Shown here piece after piece: positions 10,701 through 21,500 of a stretch of 64,000 nt of DNA (positions are counted from its first letter, which is position 1; the number at the start of each line of letters is the position of its first letter). The notes under the pieces were generated by a model that did not search any database, was not told the origin of the DNA, and was given only the letters and a program-made list of their open reading frames with translations. The stretch spans positions 43,469-107,468 of the forward strand of contig RSEH01000169.1 in the NCBI GenBank assembly GCA_006503475.1, read 5' to 3'. The translations under genes were made by a program, and so were the position numbers. The stretch comes from Stentor roeselii. Lineage: Eukaryota > Ciliophora > Heterotrichea > Heterotrichida > Stentoridae.

Positions 10701-11328
10701 CAAGAAAAAAATCCTAAAAAATTCTTTTAAAAGCTTGAAAAAACCTAAAAATTCTGAAAATTTTCCAGAAACTTTAATAGTTGAAAGTCCGATCTTTCTA
10801 AGAATTCCTCAAGATTCAATTGAATTTGAAGTTTCAGACCCTTCAATCCTTCCATTCAACTACAAAAAATTGACTCCGAGCTTTGACCAGAAAGACTTTC
10901 CTTTAAAAGTTTTGAAGTTTCTCGTTCTTCAGAAGGAAAAAAGAGACAAACTATCAGCATGGTTTATTTGGAGTCGTCTTTCAAGCAAAATAGAAAAAAA
11001 ATCAATTAAAAACGATTTAAATGAATTTCATCAGTTTCTTCGGAAAAAAGCTATAAAAGTACTTCTCAACTCGCTTCTAACAACTAAAAGATTAACTCGT
11101 TTTTCTTTTATCATCTGGAAAAAATCTCTGATAAAAACTTGCCGAAAATCACAGAAAACTAAGAAAAACCCAGAGTACCAAGAAATTATCAAAAAACTTC
11201 TTCATGAAAATATGAACATGGCTTATAAGTTATCCAGTGCTCAAGTCGCTAGCAAGAACTTCATGAAAATAACAAATGATTTATGTTCTTCAAACAAAGA
11301 AAATAACCCGAAGATGAAACCTGTTTAA
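7735..11328 (+). CDS. Sfi1-like centrin-binding repeat protein
   Basis: 1,197 aa, very Lys/Phe/Leu rich. The N-terminal ~130 residues look coiled coil; most of the rest is a series of helices of the type Lx3Fx2WK, the Sfi1/centrin-binding pattern. Examples are FFTFWKSV, NFNAWKHK, SLFHWYRV, EFFNKWKKF, KTFYKWKS, KCFQSWKIF, TFFSHWIRQ, RIFSLWKS, AWFIWSRL and FSFIIWKKS; other copies have lost the Trp. The known family role is to align centrins along a long helix at basal bodies or, in contractile ciliates, in Ca2+-driven myonemes. I chose the ATG at 7735; an in-frame TTG lies 27 nt upstream. Alternative: a generic basal-body coiled-coil protein. Confidence 0.7.
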   Translation: MRIYEKQTQSSNYSPFKTTRSSIDSNLDVNQGGFKDEIRRLQDLIRKSQIEKAELDLKLTQAQNREIGKDSPSVTKMLYQENRDLRKQIRELREMIGNIKVDKKTSDEVMKSISPIRTTGQDLRFKEKFLELKGILFREKVKSAKKISTLMFLKVVAQAVIPVKKNTFDKIKVFRTSETFRKPQTYKTFRNRITFEEKLNESKQNSKKFKENQKLLKKVIKISSRLSQKKFFTFWKSVNLSQKFNFLSNLLRKVFNYHLKNSLFSTAFNSLKLFSLSQLVSEKTNEISSKNEKILKFQIKRKEIKTLQKQLITSIFIKNLRRILGNKCRDLMKLLQSFSKFSIKKVESFKRVVGRKSKISLLTNFNAWKHKILDMNINDLCKLHEEQRLEKDYLIEQFELIREENGENIEKKFKLSALKRLKTIKNYLIRPLKQKSLFHWYRVTKSQQKKQQLLKNLCNKLVSPFFKLKLQTFFLITQELPTENSKNHLNPKILEKIAFNKFSLLKKAFQMLSVSRLKSKLKRKYLEKFLKMRKTKEKLLYFREFYKNCRFRLFKSVKDESLLMTKTNQFLEESLFAANSMIQESGLVLGAFERRMLNKSLKLALAFSQKKILGLKGEFFNKWKKFGRFSKKNIFGRVQDFFFQKALIKAKTFYKWKSIQIGKNTESYQNNKEIVVGSPVEVKIIKKNEKFSKDSLKIIKMLKSKGKELTGKCFQSWKIFRGFSEFVEMMETEKYENFCYKVSAVLMKCKMSKYKTFFSHWIRQVKKKSRAHEIFFRFSRLLKEKVAKKLKTFIKSSKKIENMKKKNHLKRLFKVFKGTTLKKLKFFFDSVKKTKVSSKVRILERISNLINKKTRENLKSSFFILSFFGLSHKKPKCFKNLEKLSKLKIFLKVSSYFNRLKINFMSLKTSSLQNDCEELLRLADYSEHLIDEQEQKLQKSLKIKKSYKSTVKVLIVQKQFTSLKSRIFSLWKSRTQVLKSKLKNLFKIFKKKILKNSFKSLKKPKNSENFPETLIVESPIFLRIPQDSIEFEVSDPSILPFNYKKLTPSFDQKDFPLKVLKFLVLQKEKRDKLSAWFIWSRLSSKIEKKSIKNDLNEFHQFLRKKAIKVLLNSLLTTKRLTRFSFIIWKKSLIKTCRKSQKTKKNPEYQEIIKKLLHENMNMAYKLSSAQVASKNFMKITNDLCSSNKENNPKMKPV

Positions 11329-11603
11329 ATAACAAAATTATAATTTTTAAATAATGATAAAACCTGCTAAATAAAATATATCGACTAATAATTCCTCGAA
11401 AACTTCAGATATTAAATCTCGAACCTTTTCACATAAAATCCTCATAATTACTTAAACGAAATCACCTTATACCCAAATACTTAAACCCAATCCCCTAAAC
11501 CCTCTAAACCAAAATCCATAAACTCCAAAACCTTGAAACTTTCTAAATCTCTAAAAATCTTTCATAATCCCTTAAAATAAACCTCCCTAATAATCTTTCT
11601 CAA

Positions 11604-13094
11604 ATGGAGATCATTTTAAACCTCCTAAACGCTGAGTTCACAAAAGAGTCCCACTGGTTCATCCAAGCAGAAGTCGAGCAAACCAGTTACCCATCAAAGC
11701 AAAAGTCAAAAGAAAAGCAAAGAACAGACATTTTTTTCGGCTTCAGCAACAAGTTCCTGAAAAGTTATTTCAACTTCAAAGCAAGCCTTTCAAACCGAAT
11801 AATAATAAAACTAGGTGCAATCGAAGTGCAAGGACATAAAATGAGTTCAAAGCCAGACCCTTCCAAATGTGTATGTCAAGGACTTTACTCTTTAGTGATA
11901 ACCAGAAGACTACTCGCAGCCCTTCGAGACAATGCGTCAATCAGAGAGACCTACCACTTGACACATCCAACAACAAAGGCTGAGACCTGCTCAGTGACTC
12001 TTTTATTTTCATTGAATTTCTCGGGAACTGAGGAAAAAATCATTGAAAACGAAAGAAAGTTCTTAAAAGTTTCATTTGATCATTATGAAATAGATGAAAA
12101 TATCATTAAAAATAAAACTACTGCACTTGAAAGTCTTCTTCGTGAAAAAGCAGATGAACTTCAGGAATGGATGAAAAAAGTAGATGATCTTAGTAATGCC
12201 ATCAGGTCTTTAGGTGCAGAAGTTGCTTTACTTAAAAAGGAAAAAGATTTTCTTGAAGTGCAAAATAAGGAAATTGAAAAAAAAATAGGAAATTTGTCAA
12301 GTGTTGAAGATTTTCATATCAAAGTTGATATGTTGAGTAACTCGTCTCAAGGTTTGAGTATTTTAAGAGAAATGCTTGTGAAGACTGAGAGAAGACTTAA
12401 TCATCAGAGAGTGGTTTATGATGAACTTGCGAGAGATTGGGGGAAAATTGAGGGAAAGAAAAAGAAATTGGAATTGCTGAAGAATGAAGTGGAAAAGGTT
12501 AAAGAGGCACAGTCACAGCTTGAGTTTCACACATTAAGTCTCAAAGACCAACTCCCACAAGCCTTATCATTAAGAGAAAACGTGAAAAGTCTCGACGGTC
12601 TCATCAAAGAATTCGAAGTTCAAATCGCTAAATCCAGAACAATCCAAAAAGACAAAGCCTCAGAAGCAGAAGTCTACAGTCTAAAGCATCGAAAAGCCCT
12701 TCTTCACGAAAAACAAAAGCAAGTCCAAATCATATTAGAACTAAACCAAGGCTATCTTCCTCTAGAAGAACTCGAAAAGCTAAACCTGGACCATCTAGAA
12801 GACGACAACGAAAAATCGAATCTCCAAAAAAGAGGCGAAAAACTTTTAGCCGAAGTCGAAAGACTCGGAATTCAACTAAGTCGTGCAAGTGTTGCCTCCA
12901 CTTTTCGCCCTCAGTCAAAGAGCAACCTAATCGAGCTTCAAGTCAAGCTCCAAGCAGCTGAGGCCAGGGTAGACGCGATGCAAGAGCGAATGAACGACTC
13001 TGCAGCGAATCACGCAAGAGAAGTCGCGAAATACGAAGCGACCCTCGCGAAACTTGACGCAAAAATCGTGACTTTAAATAATTCTTTTAATTAA
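11604..13094 (+). CDS. C2-like N-terminal domain plus long coiled coil
   Basis: 496 aa. Residues 1-145 are beta-rich with the spacing of a C2-type sandwich (starts LNLLNAEFTKESHWFIQAEV, then TDIFFGF, RIIIKLGAIEV, TCSVTLLFSLNF). Residues about 150-495 are almost continuous coiled coil with E/K/Q/L heptads. This architecture is common in basal-body and ciliary proteins, but I do not recognise the orthologue. The stop TAA at 13092-13094 is followed by one base and then the ATG of POLD3, so the two genes must overlap in untranslated sequence. Confidence 0.7.
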   Translation: MEIILNLLNAEFTKESHWFIQAEVEQTSYPSKQKSKEKQRTDIFFGFSNKFLKSYFNFKASLSNRIIIKLGAIEVQGHKMSSKPDPSKCVCQGLYSLVITRRLLAALRDNASIRETYHLTHPTTKAETCSVTLLFSLNFSGTEEKIIENERKFLKVSFDHYEIDENIIKNKTTALESLLREKADELQEWMKKVDDLSNAIRSLGAEVALLKKEKDFLEVQNKEIEKKIGNLSSVEDFHIKVDMLSNSSQGLSILREMLVKTERRLNHQRVVYDELARDWGKIEGKKKKLELLKNEVEKVKEAQSQLEFHTLSLKDQLPQALSLRENVKSLDGLIKEFEVQIAKSRTIQKDKASEAEVYSLKHRKALLHEKQKQVQIILELNQGYLPLEELEKLNLDHLEDDNEKSNLQKRGEKLLAEVERLGIQLSRASVASTFRPQSKSNLIELQVKLQAAEARVDAMQERMNDSAANHAREVAKYEATLAKLDAKIVTLNNSFN

Positions 13095-13095
13095 A

Positions 13096-14007
13096 ATGGA
13101 CGAGCGGGAAACAGCTTTATTTGTTTTAAACAGCAAAGGATACCTTTCGAAAACAATGCTTTCAAGACGATTGAAGTGCTCTTTGAGTGAAGCTGCGAAG
13201 AAGATTGAAAGTCTTTTGCCTTTAGAAGGAGTTTTTGCCTTGTATTCTAGATTTTTTGGTAACAAAGTTGAAATTTTCAATGAAAAAGTGAATGGGTCTG
13301 TTCTTTATGCCCTTAGTAAAGTTAAGGATAAGAATGAAATGTATCGAAAAGAACTGGAGGATAAGGAAGAGTTTCATGTCACGGGTGAAATTGTTTATCC
13401 TCCTGCTGATAGTGGGGTTTATCTGCAGCAGAAAAGGAAAATCTTCACCGGCTCTGCTTTTAACTCGTCGACGGTGAAACAGGAAACAATATGTCCTAGA
13501 CCTTTAGTTGTTAGGAACTTGGAAGAAGGACTTGAAATGAAAATTTTTGAAAAATGTGAAAATGAAAAATGTGAAAATGAAAAAAATGAGGAAATGGAAA
13601 AAGGGACTCTTGAAGTTAATAATCGGGTGAAAATTGTGGAAAAGGAAAGTAATTGCAAGAAGGTCAGGTTTGGAGAAAATAATGAAAATACTCCTGCACA
13701 TGAAATTAAAATTAGGAGAAAAGGGACACCTTTTCCTGATCGAAAACACTTCAAAAGTGTGAAAAATAAGGAAGATGAAAAGGTTAAGGATTTGAAAAAA
13801 AATAAAAAAGATAAAGGAATTCAAGACTTTTATGTCCCCACGATTCCTGTTGTTTTAAGGAGAAAAGTCATGAAAACTAGGAATTTTGTTGAAGGAGGAA
13901 AAATCTTGACGGAGGATTATAGCTCTGAGGAAGAAATCGTCATTAATAGAACACCTATGCCTATCCCCAAAAAAAGTACTTCTCAAACCAAATTGACTTT
14001 TAAGTAA
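13096..14007 (+). CDS. POLD3: DNA polymerase delta subunit 3 (POLD3/Pol32-like)
   Basis: 303 aa. The N-terminal ~95 residues fit the POLD3 winged-helix domain that docks on the B-subunit (YLSKTMLSRRLKCSLSEAAK onward). The middle is a low-complexity, Lys/Glu-rich linker. The C-terminal block RRKVMKTRNFVEGGKILTED followed by YSSEEE matches the conserved POLD3 motif, and the protein ends in SQTKLTFK, a PIP-box-like PCNA-binding tail. Known role: processivity and translesion or break-induced synthesis by Pol delta. The motif order, spacing and terminal PIP-like box make this fairly secure despite low overall similarity. A small 15-bp duplication (KCENEKCENEK) sits in the linker. The start is 1 nt after the upstream stop. 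Confidence 0.75.
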   Translation: MDERETALFVLNSKGYLSKTMLSRRLKCSLSEAAKKIESLLPLEGVFALYSRFFGNKVEIFNEKVNGSVLYALSKVKDKNEMYRKELEDKEEFHVTGEIVYPPADSGVYLQQKRKIFTGSAFNSSTVKQETICPRPLVVRNLEEGLEMKIFEKCENEKCENEKNEEMEKGTLEVNNRVKIVEKESNCKKVRFGENNENTPAHEIKIRRKGTPFPDRKHFKSVKNKEDEKVKDLKKNKKDKGIQDFYVPTIPVVLRRKVMKTRNFVEGGKILTEDYSSEEEIVINRTPMPIPKKSTSQTKLTFK

Positions 14008-14073
14008 TAATGTTTGATATTGAGGGCTGTATAATCAACAAATAACTTTTTCTTAATACCCAGAGATAAACCT

Positions 14074-14628
14074 TTAAGTTTTATAAGCATTAAAAATCTT
14101 CGGAAGTTTCTTCAAAATACTTTCACGGTCCTTGCCTGGAATAGCTTGTCCGTCATTCAGTTCTTTTATTCGCTTCGAGTCGGTCAGAGCGACTTTAGCG
14201 AAGAATTTTTCCCAGTCATCTGCAATGAGTTTACCTTGTGATACAATGGTAAAAGTTCGATTTAGCTTTTCTGAGACTCCTTTGTCTTGCTTTGTCCCTA
14301 CGATTATAGTCGGAGCTCCTGATTCATTTACAAATGGACGGATCTCTTTTTCCCACTTTTTTAGGTTCTTGAAAGAGTTTCTATTGCTCATGTCAAAAAC
14401 TAGGACGTATCCGTGAAAGAACTTGTAAAACGAACGGCGTAAGTCAACATACTTCGGATTCCCTGAAAAGTCCCACCATTCAAAGTAGCGATTCTGATAC
14501 TCAGATACAAAGAGGTTCAAAGGACTTGGTTCATAAATCGTATCTTGAGTTAAGGTTTTCATTACAGTTGTCTTTCCTACACGACGATCTCCAAGTACAC
14601 AGATCGAAAATGTTTCGATATCTTGCAT
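14074..14628 (-). CDS. RABL3-like small GTPase
   Basis: 184 aa from the ATG at 14628 (an in-frame TTG lies seven codons upstream). P-loop GDRRVGKT, G3 WDFSG, and G4 GTKQD are present. The segment FYKFFHGYVLVFDMSNRNSF matches the Rab-like 3 subgroup, as does WDFSG in place of the usual WDTAGQ; there is no C-terminal prenylation cysteine, again as in RABL3. A role in vesicle or ciliary trafficking is inferred from the family. It is convergent with POLD3, whose stop lies 66 nt away. A more general Ras-like GTPase call is the fallback. Confidence 0.75.
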   Translation of the reverse strand: MQDIETFSICVLGDRRVGKTTVMKTLTQDTIYEPSPLNLFVSEYQNRYFEWWDFSGNPKYVDLRRSFYKFFHGYVLVFDMSNRNSFKNLKKWEKEIRPFVNESGAPTIIVGTKQDKGVSEKLNRTFTIVSQGKLIADDWEKFFAKVALTDSKRIKELNDGQAIPGKDRESILKKLPKIFNAYKT

Positions 14629-15724
14629 TTTATGATAAAAAATTATCAAGTTAGAGATTCTAAGACACTTTTTCCGTGAATCACGAATGAATTTAATTCA
14701 ATCAATTATTAAAAGATTAAAACACGAATTTTTTAGCTTATTTATATAAAAATCATCATTCACAAGAACAATGGCCTTCCAGGTTTCACGAAATTTATTT
14801 AATGTAGTTTATATAATTGCTAAAATTTATTAGGTTTCTGATATTATGTGATTATTATCTATTTAGAACTAAGCAGTTGAAGTTTCTATGTTTATCAAAT
14901 TCTGATGATCTTCTCTGTTGAATATTTTAATTTTCAGGTTATTATTCAATCTATATTTCTTCAATACATATAAATCCTAACTAAAAGTATCAATTTTATA
15001 TTTCCATGTTAATACCTCAAGATCTTTTGATACTAACATTTAAAGTACTTTATATTTTTATGACTTCAAATAACACTTTATATACTATTGAAAATTAACA
15101 AAAGTGTTAATAATCTTTAGGTTAAAAGCTATTAATAAAGATGCCTGTTATTGAAATGATGAAATTAAATTTTATATTTTGGTATTTAGGAATCAATTGA
15201 AATCTCATTAAAATCCTGCATCAGGAGAAATTCTAAACTATTCTATAAGTTTAGATCTTAATTTTGATATAAATTAAAATTTACTTATTTCTAACAATTC
15301 TAACTTACTTCATCAGAAATTTGGTGTTTATTGAGATTTTCTATTTAAGTATCAAAAATACTTAATGTGTTTCTAATCATCAATCAATTTCAATAATATT
15401 CTTTACTAAAGATTATCTAGAAAAACAATTACTTTGAGTAAGATTCTTCAATAACCTATTTAGTAATCAAGTGAAGGTTAAAAGGGTTGATCTAGATGAA
15501 ACTTTTGATGATAAAATTTAAAAGATCGGGATTGTGCTACTTTAAAACTTTTATTTATGAGTTATATAGAGCCTTTTTCTGTCATATAAGATTAACCACT
15601 AAATTACAGCATTATCAAAAAACATCTGATATTTTTTTCATAATTAACTCTATTAAATTCTTTACTAATCATATAAATTCATCTTTTATAAAAATCAATC
15701 TTAACTAAAAGAGTTTCTTAAAAC
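14629..15724. other. AT-rich intergenic region
   Basis: About 1.1 kb. One 70-codon frame at 15496-15708 has the Phe/Ile/Lys/Asn bias expected of random AT-rich DNA and no features; I do not call it a gene. No RNA genes or repeats seen. Confidence 0.6.
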
Positions 15725-17812
15725 TTACCCTTTCTTTACTATCAACTCATTCTTAGCCTTAGCCTTTCCAAGTCCTTTTTTCAGCCCTTCAAATTTTTCC
15801 TTAATCTGAATCAAATTTTCCAAGGATCTCTTTTTATTTTCCTCTTCCTCAACCAAAACATCTTCAAGCCTATAAAACCGATCCCCTCGAGATTCTTTCG
15901 AAATTTCAACATTTCCTTTCAATTCCTTTACTTCCTATTCCATACCTTTTTCTTCCATTTGTAAAATTTCCACTCTTATCTCTTCAATCATATTCAAGAA
16001 AACCTTCTCATCATGTTCTCCTAAATTATAAGTTTTCTGCATATTTTTTACAATTTTTTCAATTTCCAGTTCCTCTAAAGTCTTGCTAAGGAAAAAATTC
16101 TTACTTTTAAGGGATAAGTACTCAGAATGAAGTTCTTCGAATTTTGCATTTTCCACTTTTCGAACTTCTTCGAGTTTTTCACTTTGTTTTGAAACTTTCA
16201 TTAAAAGTTCTTCCTTTTCTTTAATAGTCTGAACTTTCATGGACTCCAGTTGTGCCAATGAACTTTTATTTAAATTTATTGAAGCAAGTTGCATTTTTAC
16301 TCTTTTAGGTTCAATTTTGGCTTGGTTATCTGCGTTATTTTTTAGGTTTTTACCGATCATTTGTAAGAATTTTGCCCCGACAAGGTTGAGTTCTAGTCCT
16401 AGCTTGATGATGTTTGAATGAACACGAGTTGCTTCACAGAGCTCTTCAGCAGCCGAGTCTTTAATTTCATTTTCTCTTAAATTCAACTCAACTAAACTTT
16501 GATTGGATGTCAAAGCCTCAGCCAGACTTTTCGCTCCAGGATTTTTGATCTTATTCCTAGAAAAGTTCAAACATCGAAGAATATGATTTTTTATCAAAAC
16601 CTTGCAAAAAGGAACAACTGATCGACAATCAAGAGAATTGCTCGAAAGGTTTAAAGATTCCAGTCCTTTATTTTTAAGAAGAATTTGGCACAAGGTGTTA
16701 ATCGACTGTTGTTTCAATGAGCAGTCACTTAAATTGAGTTCTTTTAAACAATAGTTATTTTCCAAGGCATAAGACGTTTCTTCAGAGATGTATTTCAATG
16801 GGTTACAAGACAAGTCCAGTCGTTTCAAGTGAAAGTTGCTGTAAAGTGACGCGAAAAGAGCCTTTGAACCTTTAAGGCTAATCGAGTTGTTTTTCAATGA
16901 GAGCTGTTCTAAGATACAGTCATTCGCCACCATATCTGAAATCGTCAAAGCTCCATCATTTCCAATAACATTATCTGAAAGGTTCAAAATAAGCAGATTC
17001 GATGAAAACACTGACCCAATCAACACTAAAACATCTTGAGGACTCAACATATTTCCTCCAATATTTAAACTTACAAGACTCTTGCAAACTTTTAACCCTT
17101 TTCCAAGCTCTGATACTGCTTCACTTAAAAAAGTTCCATAAAGGTTCAAAACTCCAATTATCGGGTTACAGGTCAAGTAAACTTCTAACTCAACACCTCC
17201 TTGCTTTCCCAGTTTATTCCGATTTAATGCAACTTCAGATGACAGGTTTAAACTTGCAATTGACTCATGAAGTCGAAGAGTTCTTAAGATGTAACTACAG
17301 CCTTCTGCTGAGATTCCATTATTTGAAAGATCGAGATGGACTATCGTAGTTGAAAAAATCAGACCTTTCAACAAGTTGATTGAACCTTCAATTCCCAAGT
17401 TATTTCTTCCAAGTTTAACATAAGCAAAAAACTTATTTTTCTTCAATATTTCAGCTAAAACTCTTCCAGAATTAACCCCAAGGCTAAATTCTGTAAGTTT
17501 TAATTCTCTGGCTAGAAAGTGAGTCGAACAAAAAGTCAAAAATTTTGACTTGTGGCCTTGTTGAGCTGATATTTGAAGATCTGAACATTTTGCTTGATAT
17601 AATTGTTCAAGTTGAGAGTTTGTTATGCCTGGTACCAGCTGGCTTGATATTGATATATTGCGAAATTTCGACCTTGAACGATTGATGCATCGAGAAAAGG
17701 ACTCGTTTGGTTTTGATGATTTCGGACGATTGGATGAAGAACGAGTCAGTTTGTTACTGAAAAAACTTTCAAGTTTGTCCCAGGACTTTTGAATAGATTT
17801 ATTAAGTTTCAT
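15725..17812 (-). CDS. RNI-type leucine-rich repeat plus coiled-coil protein (one 15-nt intron)
   Basis: 690 aa after removing the intron at 15931-15945. Residues about 75-480 are ribonuclease-inhibitor-type LRRs (LLILNLSDNVIGNDGA, LKRLDLSCNPL, LKELNLSDCSLKQQS, LESLNLSSNSLD, LRCLNFSRNKIKNPGA, LVELNLRENEIKDSAA). The remainder, continuing through the second exon, is coiled coil. LRR-RI followed by coil is the layout of LRRC45-like centrosome-linker proteins and some ciliary DRC5-like proteins; which one is not resolved. Without splicing the frame would stop at EEKGME; with splicing it continues EEKVKELKG. The N-terminus is Ser/Arg-rich and likely disordered. Confidence 0.85.
15931..15945 (-). 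other. 15-nt intron (phase 1)
   Basis: Coding-strand sequence GTATGGAATAGGAAG. Retention gives an in-frame TAG at intron positions 9-11, overlapping the conserved A10. Ends in AAG rather than TAG. Confidence 0.8.
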
Positions 17813-18591
17813 ATTGTAAGAATGGATTTTACAGATTAAGTATTTTTTCAGTTATTTTAATTGTTAGTAGGTTAGGGTTGAATTGTTGATTTGGATTTTT
17901 GGATTATTTGAGATGGAGTTTTAGAGTTATGAATCGAGTTTTTAGTTGTTGAAGTTGGATTTTAGAGGAATTTTGGGATGGAATAGGTATTAGTATAGTA
18001 ATAATAGAAATGTATTTAAAACATTGTATTTTTTATATATAATCATATTATAAGGTATTTTTTATTCAGGGTTCTAATGTTCGGCACTCGGAAAATTCAA
18101 GTGTAAATATAGGAAAAAAATTAATAAGCTTGGTTCAATAATTTTACAAATCTAGCCATTTGTTTAGCTTAAGAGCAAATTATTTAAAATTATGGAGTAT
18201 TTCCTAATTTAATATTTGAAATTTGACTAAGAATGGTGAATTATCAATTAAATTTCAATTCAACTAAGATTCAGGGGTATTTTCTAAATAGTTATAATCT
18301 CTGACTTATATCTTTAAACGTCTAAAAAATTAATAATTTCTCAGATTGATTGGCATTTTTGATCCAACTGATAAAAAAACCTATCAATCTTCCGTAATAA
18401 TAAAATTTTCTCCATATTAACCTCAAATAAACCCCAAAGATTTCATTCCAAAATGAATTAATTTAATTAAACTCCTGGACCTATTCGTAAAACAAAAAAA
18501 CTACAAGACTTATTCCACAAACTAAAAATAACCCACCAATAAAAACCTTAAATTATTCTCTATTCATTTACCAGTAACCGTTCACAATTCC
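17813..18591. other. Divergent intergenic region
   Basis: 780 nt between two divergent genes. The left ~170 nt are G-rich on the plus strand (thus C-rich on the coding strand of the minus gene), the middle is A/T, and the last ~170 nt before the plus-strand ATG are C/A-rich. Presumably holds both promoters; no recognisable motif. Confidence 0.55.
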
Positions 18592-21500
18592 ATGAATGTT
18601 ATCAAAAATGATTCAAACCCATCATCAGCCTTCCAGTCCAAAGTATCAGTGCACCCTGAAGTCCATCTCGATTCAGAGACATCAAATCTAACCAAAGTAT
18701 TAAAAGTGATCGAGTCAAACAAAATCGAGTCCTTCAACCAAAAGTTCAATCGAGTCTTTTCCCTTTCCGGTCACTCCGACTCAATAACAGGAGTTTACCT
18801 TTCCCAAGACTCATCCTTCGTGATATCTTCATCAAGTGACTTTAAAGTAAAATTCTGGGACCTTAAAAAACTTTCAGAAGAAGCTTCAATAGAGACTCAG
18901 ACCTCTTGCATCAATTGTCTGTCAGTTGACAGTACCGAAGACTACTTCGCGATTGGTTGTCAAGACAACTCGATTCGTGTCTTCAGCATCAAGTCGAAAA
19001 AAGAGAAGTTTTCACTTTTAGGACACACTTATTATGTTAAATGTTTGGCTTTCTGCCCTAATGACGAGTTTTTAGCAAGCTGCTCCGCTGAGACTATTGT
19101 TTACTTGTGGGATATTGAAAACAGGGCTATTTGTGTCAAGTTTGAAGGGCATAAGGGAAGTGTTAATTTTGTTTGCTTTCATCCAACTCGAGATTTTTTA
19201 ATCAGCTGCTCAGATGATCGACATGTGCATGTTTGGAATTTAGAAGAAAATGAAATGGAATTTAAGTTGAAAGGGGAGAATAAGAGAGTTCTTTGTGTTT
19301 CAATTAGTGATAAAGGTGAATTGTTGGCGGGAGCTGACGAGAGTTCAATAATCCTTTGGAATTTCAACCAAAAGACTGAATGTTTCCAATTATCCCAACC
19401 CCGAGTCAGTATTTTAAAGTTTATTCGTAACGACGAAATCCTAGTTGGTTCAAGTTATGACAATAACATTTATTTCTGGAGTCTCACCTACAAGGGTACC
19501 CTAATGTTCGCATTAGACGGTCACACAAAGGGAGTGACATCGATTTTCTTTTCAAGTGATTCAAAAAAACTAATAAGCGGCTCGAATGACGAGACTATCA
19601 AAGTCTGGGACCTTGACGAAGAGCTCGAATCTTATAACTTCAAAGGTCATTCCGACATCGTCTCTTCAATCGACTCAAACTCGGAAGGAACATTTTTAGT
19701 CAGTGGCTCCTTCGACCAAAGTGTGATAATTTGGAATTTAACTACAAACCAAAAAGAGATTTGCCTTGATTATCACTTCGGAGCTGTTTTCGACGTTTGC
19801 TTCAGTCCAAACTCGGAGTTTATCGCAAGTTGTTCTTATGACAAAGTGATAAAAATCTACAACTTCAAGCGAAGAGAACTATTTTTGAATATAAATGATG
19901 TGGAAGATGCCCCAATTCGAATTTGTTTCACTCCTGACGGTGAATCGATTATCGCAGCTTATGAAAACAAGACAATTCGAGCTTTTTCACTTCCTTCAGG
20001 TGGTGAAACTCAGCGTTTCACAGGTGCTTCCAAGAAGATAAATCGACTGAAAATCCCTCAACAGGGGGAGTTTTTAGCATGTTCCTTACAAGACGGTGAA
20101 ATTCTTCTGCTTAACCTTTCAGATCTTTCCCTGTACCACTCGTTTAAAGGAGAAAAGTCTTCATCAGAGTGCCTGGACTTCAGCAGTGATCTGAAGTTTT
20201 TAACTTCAGGATACTTGAACGGAAAAATTATTTTCTGGAATTTGAGAACTCTAAGACTGGAGTTTTTTTTTGCTTTGAAAGAAGACGCGGTTTATAGTTT
20301 GATTTATTCTAACAACTCGCGTTTTCTGGTCTCAGGTCATTATTCAGGGCTTATGGTTGTTTGGGATGTTTTCGCGAAGACTGAGGAGTTCAGATTAAAA
20401 TCTCACTTTTCTCAAGTCACTTCTTTAGTTTTCATAAAAAACTGCAAAACCTTGTTTTCAGCTTCAAAGGACAACTCAATAAAAAAGTGGCAGATAATGA
20501 CCTGTGAAACTTCAGACCTAGTTAAAAAACAATCAGAAATCATTGAAAAAATAATGAAAACTGAAGTCCTTAAAGAAGAAGACGAGTTGATCAAAGAAAA
20601 ATCCAATGAAATCTCTGAAAAATCCTTTATTTCACTAGAGACAAACTCAATCTTCCACATTTACCACATTGACTTCCTCTGGTACTTCAACGCATTATAC
20701 CAGATCCAAAGAGAAGACTACAAATCTCTAACAATTCCTGCATGGTGTGTGAAAATCAGCAACATTCAATTCACACCTCTTCATTTCGCAGCGTTTAAAG
20801 GCGTGACCACGCCTCTTATTCACCTAATTGAAAACTCATCACCTGTCAAAATCCGAGCAGATGAATTCGGCAGGTCACCTGTTTTTTACTCGATAATGGC
20901 AAAGCACCAAAGCACCACTGACCTTATCCTTAACCTTCTTGTTCTTATTTCAGAAAAATGCGAATTTATTAACTGGGCTTCAAGTTTCACTGCAATTAAA
21001 AATGACTTGCCTTTAGTTATCAAAAATTCCTCTTTGAACCTTCCGAGTTTCTTGGCAAGTTGCTTTTATTTTAAAGATGAACTTCCTATTACTGGAGTCG
21101 CTGTTGTCAGGGCAAAGTTTTTACCGACTATCAACCCGGATTTTCGTGATTTTATCAGAGATAGTCTTTCAGGAGAAAAGGAAAATCTTAAGATTAAGGC
21201 TTCGTTATTTGAAATTTCGGCTTCTCATGGGTCTAAAGCGAGTATTTATTTAATTCGGTGTATTTTAGGGTCTTCGAATAAAGAGATCTTTAGTACACAG
21301 TTTATCAAGTTTTTGGTTATTTCAAAATGGGATGATTTGATAAGGTTGATTTATATTTATGGAGCTTTTTTGTGGGTTAATTTGGTATTGCTTTGTCTTT
21401 TACTGGCGGAGGTTACACCTTTTTGGCTGTTTTCCACGTTGTATTTGAATGTTAATCTTATTTTTCTGGCTTGGGAGTTTTTTAGAATGAAAAATGACTG

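Noticed and set aside
13419-13824. Two minus-strand ORFs of 106 and 111 codons
   Set aside because: Antisense shadows of the POLD3 low-complexity linker (GAA/AAA repeats become TTC/TTT).
15496-15708. 70-codon plus-strand ORF
   Set aside because: Composition is that of random AT-rich DNA (Phe/Ile/Lys/Asn), no neighbouring signals or motifs.
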